DNA from: Bacteroidota bacterium
GTDB taxonomy: Bacteria > Bacteroidota > Bacteroidia > Chitinophagales > Saprospiraceae
DNA length: 64,000 nucleotides
Assembly: GCA_003045895.1 (NCBI GenBank)
Contig: PZPC01000007.1
Span: 62,001-126,000, forward strand
Reading direction: 5' to 3'
How positions within the stretch are numbered: the stretch's first letter is position 1; each line of letters opens with the position of its first letter. The position numbers and the translations under genes were made by a program. The notes beneath the pieces are model-generated. The model was not told where the DNA came from, searched no databases, and saw only the letters and a program-made list of their open reading frames with translations. Below, piece by piece: positions 63,101 through 64,000 of this stretch.

Positions 63101-64000
63101 GCGATTCGATTACCATTGGCGGGCAAACCTTCTCCGCGCTGAATCCAGCGGGAACCGTTACCCTGCCCAATGCAGCGGCCAACGGCTGTGACTCCCTGCT
63201 CAACGTGCAGGTGGCCTTTCTCCCCGCGGCGACGGGCACTTTCACGGGCGACGCCTGCCTGGGGGAATCCCTCACGATCGGCAACCAAACCTTCACGGCC
63301 ACCAACAACTCGGGCGTGGTCGTGCTGCCCAATGCGGCGGCTAACGGCTGCGATTCTACCGTTGTGGTTACCCTCAATTTCTTACCGGGGAGTGTCCGCA
63401 ACATCGACAGCCTGCTTTGCTTTGGCAGTACGCTGGCGGTCGGCAACCAGTTGTTCAGCGCCAGCAACCCCAGCGGCATAGTCGTACTTAGCGGAGCCAG
63501 CGCCACGGGTTGCGACTCCACCATTTTCGTCAACACCAGCTACCAGCCACAACTTACGGCTGCGCTGGGCGCTGATACCGTGCTGTGTGGCAACCAGGTG
63601 GTGGAAGGAGAAATTTTCCTCTCCCCCGGCGACACCTATGCCTTTAGCGTCGGTTTCACCAATGGTTCCACCCTCGACTTCACCGGCATTGCGCCGCCGG
63701 AATTCCGCTTTGGCCTGGGGGCAAATGGCGTGGCTACGACCATTGAATTACTCCGCATCACCGCGGCCAGTGGCTGCCCGGTTACCATCCTGAACGACCA
63801 AACCATCGTGCAACGCAGCGGCGCCCAACTGGATATCAGCGCCCCTGGGGGAAATTTCTCGGTGAGTTGCACCAATGGCAACGACGGCGTACTCACGGTG
63901 AATGTCACCAATGGCGTTGGTCCTTTCCAGTACTTGTGGAGTACGGGCGCGACGACGGCGGGGATCAACAACCTCCCGGCCGGAGCCTATTCCGTGACCG
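57181..64000 (+). CDS. Giant secreted adhesin-like protein with SprB repeats and CDS-type repeats, C-terminus outside the window
   Basis: The frame from ATG 57181 stays open to the right edge (2273 codons), so the gene is partial. The signal peptide is MNLWRISLAVFLITGCFLLP, ending in ASGQ. An N-terminal region of about 180 residues contains a cysteine-rich SGGCGCDPANPTAGG stretch. It is followed by Ig/PKD-like segments with repeated TTVYAxIxD motifs, then several SprB-type repeats (such as GNGPFTFDWSDNTYDGQQIL). From about residue 1640 to 2120 there are nine units of a different repeat with C-x-G-D-S, a Q-x-F segment, an N-P-S-G-x-V core, and NGCDSL-x-x-V at the end. SprB repeats resume at the edge (GPFQYLWSTGATTAGINNLP). 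The presence of a T9SS C-terminal domain cannot be checked here. Confidence 0.85.
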   Translation, partial: MNLWRISLAVFLITGCFLLPASGQTTLLTSTGAVRGDTNGPTLDTYGAVDISNCATVRFSLNFSFSLPWEGDGNMEYCNEISPSTGQLACPNSGGCGCDPANPTAGGCNTCWDFLWVQFLVDGALVGGDVIGDAGTTNAEQSGTISFGFCNNAGASSAQINVITQTWASNEAVNFNAISIICYEAQPTANANPDPLCAGETLNLSGSVTAPNVVSSTTWSGPGTITNPGVLNTTVNNLTAGPATFILSSTDNQGCTTTSEVTVTVDPAPVATPPTPLEICFSAAPLAGEILNLDDIIDQIRNFNPAYTVNWWFDAAGTNDINFNNPADITTLLLTMPTTVYASITDGNCESATVPVTVNINSYPTANDASLMACLGSNGLATFTPSDAEDDITGNDPSLNVSYHATFTQAENGTSPINGNVTTPIDRTLYAQVSNSAGCSVVVELDLQVGSGLTAEDATLEVCDNGSGQGLFDLTDADATVLNGQPGSVTYYLNPAPGSPINNPGNFLSGPTTVYAVIDDGTGCTSAPSQVTLDLIGFDANDVFLTFNPDSGCGPTFISPVLNTPSNPAGVYSFDISFGPLATGPNNNVTIIGQNGAMPFTYNIAEDHIFILNSVTGPGPSFCEVTFSPPLEYFIFIDQGPPAFPASLTACPNGSGQGTFNLTSLESTITGNAGLPVDFYRNAALTQLIANPGSFVSTPTTVYAVVDNGSGCSSAAVPITLTATPPPVVTIDLDTPISCASASDGAITVNVSGNGPFTFDWSDNTYDGQQILTGLSAGTYAVTVSDANGCAQPGNITLTDPPALSLNCRANGSGQGSGPGSYTFTFGGGTPFYLLELTGPLNITFTENTAGSWDTPVLPPGDYTFALTDANNCTTNCTFTVVATCDLMVQIDGTNPLCAGGLTGSISLTINSSQPIIDINWTDDTLDGDDNPVNLPAAAYSVTVTDLAGCQANAAIVLTDPPAYSLNCMAVTLPSGPTANDGVLEVTISAGPGGPYTVTYDNGSGTSGTIPAGANPAVFTQNNLPVGNYQITVTNPDLCSATCSVNLTAASCNLTLAQSSTPPTCSNSADGSTTITPAGGDGNYTYNWNDNTYDGLSTITGLTVGENLAVTVADGNGCTAALSFTVTGPAPLTISCSATGDMLSVDITSGAAGPFTVTYDNGAGTTGSLVVNPGDPNNFTAAGLPNGTYTLTAVNSNNCTATCSVVINQPTCDLVLDCSQITHPNTPAGNNGVIDFQFAGGVAPYTITWTGPVSGTAMVFSIGTFPISNLSVGAYTITLTDGAGCQETCNFTITNVSNCNFSMLINGTDLSCNGARDGRIQLILIEGTANYTFDWSDDTYDSVGSNGDLQGLPVGTYAVTVTDASNCRDSAMVVINQPAAFDFACSVAQQPSQATASDGIIVVNFVGGPAGPYTLTYNNNQGTTGTLPVVAGDNTISGLPEGSYSLTISNGSCATNCFLTLATNFCTFDLNFTNTAETCTGANDGSVTLIASGGLPPYLILWSTLDTTATVGSLPPGSYSVTVTDSNGCLATGSTTVSAGNPGPTLAAGSGGSICADSCYRLPLNFTGTGPFLVDYEVTTPGVTTPVQFTFLNPQDTLVLCPADNGLPFGTIGLHFSQIADANCVTNLDQTVNFNYLPPATGDLLATVCPGDSIVVGTTVFDAGNPSGQVILPGAASSGCDSLVNVSLGFYPASVSTITTPICPGDTLLIGSQFFFVGNSTGLVTLDNASSNGCDSLITVNLTELTPVTENFTTTVCAGDSVLIAGEFFHAGRLQDTLTLPIPAANGCDSLLAVDVTLLPTAMSAFTGEICTGDSILVGGQYFSAPRLSGLVLLPGAAANGCDSTIQVTISVATVLAGQIDPVLCPGGTLLVGDSLLTAAGTYAIVLPGAATGGCDSLVNVNLSFYPVATGNVNPLLCPGDSITIGGQTFSALNPAGTVTLPNAAANGCDSLLNVQVGFLPVAMGNANPLLCPGDSITIGGQTFSALNPAGTVTLPNAAANGCDSLLNVQVAFLPAATGTFTGDACLGESLTIGNQTFTATNNSGVVVLPNAAANGCDSTVVVTLNFLPGSVRNIDSLLCFGSTLAVGNQLFSASNPSGIVVLSGASATGCDSTIFVNTSYQPQLTAALGADTVLCGNQVVEGEIFLSPGDTYAFSVGFTNGSTLDFTGIAPPEFRFGLGANGVATTIELLRITAASGCPVTILNDQTIVQRSGAQLDISAPGGNFSVSCTNGNDGVLTVNVTNGVGPFQYLWSTGATTAGINNLPAGAYSVT
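62901..63224 (+). repeat. 162-bp tandem duplication inside the fourth adhesin gene
   Basis: Two adjacent units of 162 bases (54 codons) at about 62901-63062 and 63063-63224 are almost identical. For example, the block starting GATTCGATTACCATTGGCGG occurs at 62941 and again at 63103. The rest of the repeat family differs at many codons, so this pair is a recent copy. Confidence 0.85.

Noticed and set aside
1-64000. tRNA, rRNA, riboswitch or phage genes
   Set aside because: No cloverleaf, rRNA core sequence, known riboswitch consensus, integrase or capsid gene was recognised by eye on either strand; a covariance-model search was not possible.

Overview
The window looks like chromosome of a Bacteroidota species, most likely of the Saprospiria (Lewinella/Haliscomenobacter-like). 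The reasons are four very large secreted proteins built from SprB or Ig/PKD-like repeats, three of them ending in a gliding-motility-type (type B) T9SS C-terminal domain; a T9SS type A sorting domain; two TonB-dependent receptors with a carboxypeptidase-like N-terminal domain; a DUF368 protein; and many -7 boxes of the Bacteroidota form TAnnTTTG. The taxonomic call is inference, since no rRNA or tRNA gene was seen.

Layout. 1-2691 (minus) is an energy-transduction operon, exbB-exbD-exbD-tonB, running into folC, which is cut by the window edge. 2824-5292 holds a divergent pair, a membrane-anchored serine hydrolase and an SMP-30/strictosidine-synthase-like protein, around a compact divergent promoter. 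5442-7763 is a TonB-dependent receptor that probably starts at TTG. 7764-8408 is a gene-free repeat region. 8409-10847 has a TPMT-like methyltransferase, coaE and a LOG-like protein. 10881-11584 (minus) has a lipoprotein and a cupin. 11782-18480 has a large FAD/Fe-S oxidoreductase, an asparagine-synthase-like protein and a lipoprotein pullulanase.

18654-39447 is the accessory core. It contains three giant T9SS type B adhesin-like genes on the minus strand. The first is flanked on both sides by toxin-antitoxin-like modules, and the toxin on the right is interrupted by an in-frame stop. The second and third are tandem paralogues with 21 and 16 Ig/PKD-like repeats. The third has its signal peptide out of frame with the rest of the protein at a run of nine adenines, so it is a candidate phase-variable gene or an assembly error. 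An ADP-ribosylglycohydrolase lies between the first two.

39753-44089 (minus) is a run of PiT-like permease, DUF368 (PopT-type undecaprenyl-phosphate carrier family), aroE and proline dehydrogenase, with a 5 x 15 bp tandem repeat before the last. 44265-50501 (minus) pairs a second TonB-dependent receptor with a secreted beta-helix protein that is internally duplicated. 50679-53744 has a CDF-like membrane protein lacking metal ligands, a fatty-acid-hydroxylase/sterol-desaturase family protein, a 169 bp MITE-like element and an N-carbamoylputrescine amidase. 53745-54555 is a second gene-free repeat region that shares a 33 bp identical block, inverted, with the first. 54556-56851 (minus) holds trpS, ridA, rpmF and yceD. 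From 57181 to the right edge a fourth giant adhesin-like gene runs open.

ExbBD-TonB could energise the two receptors. The T9SS machinery that would export the giant proteins is not encoded here. No CRISPR array, prophage, complete insertion sequence, tRNA or rRNA gene was found.
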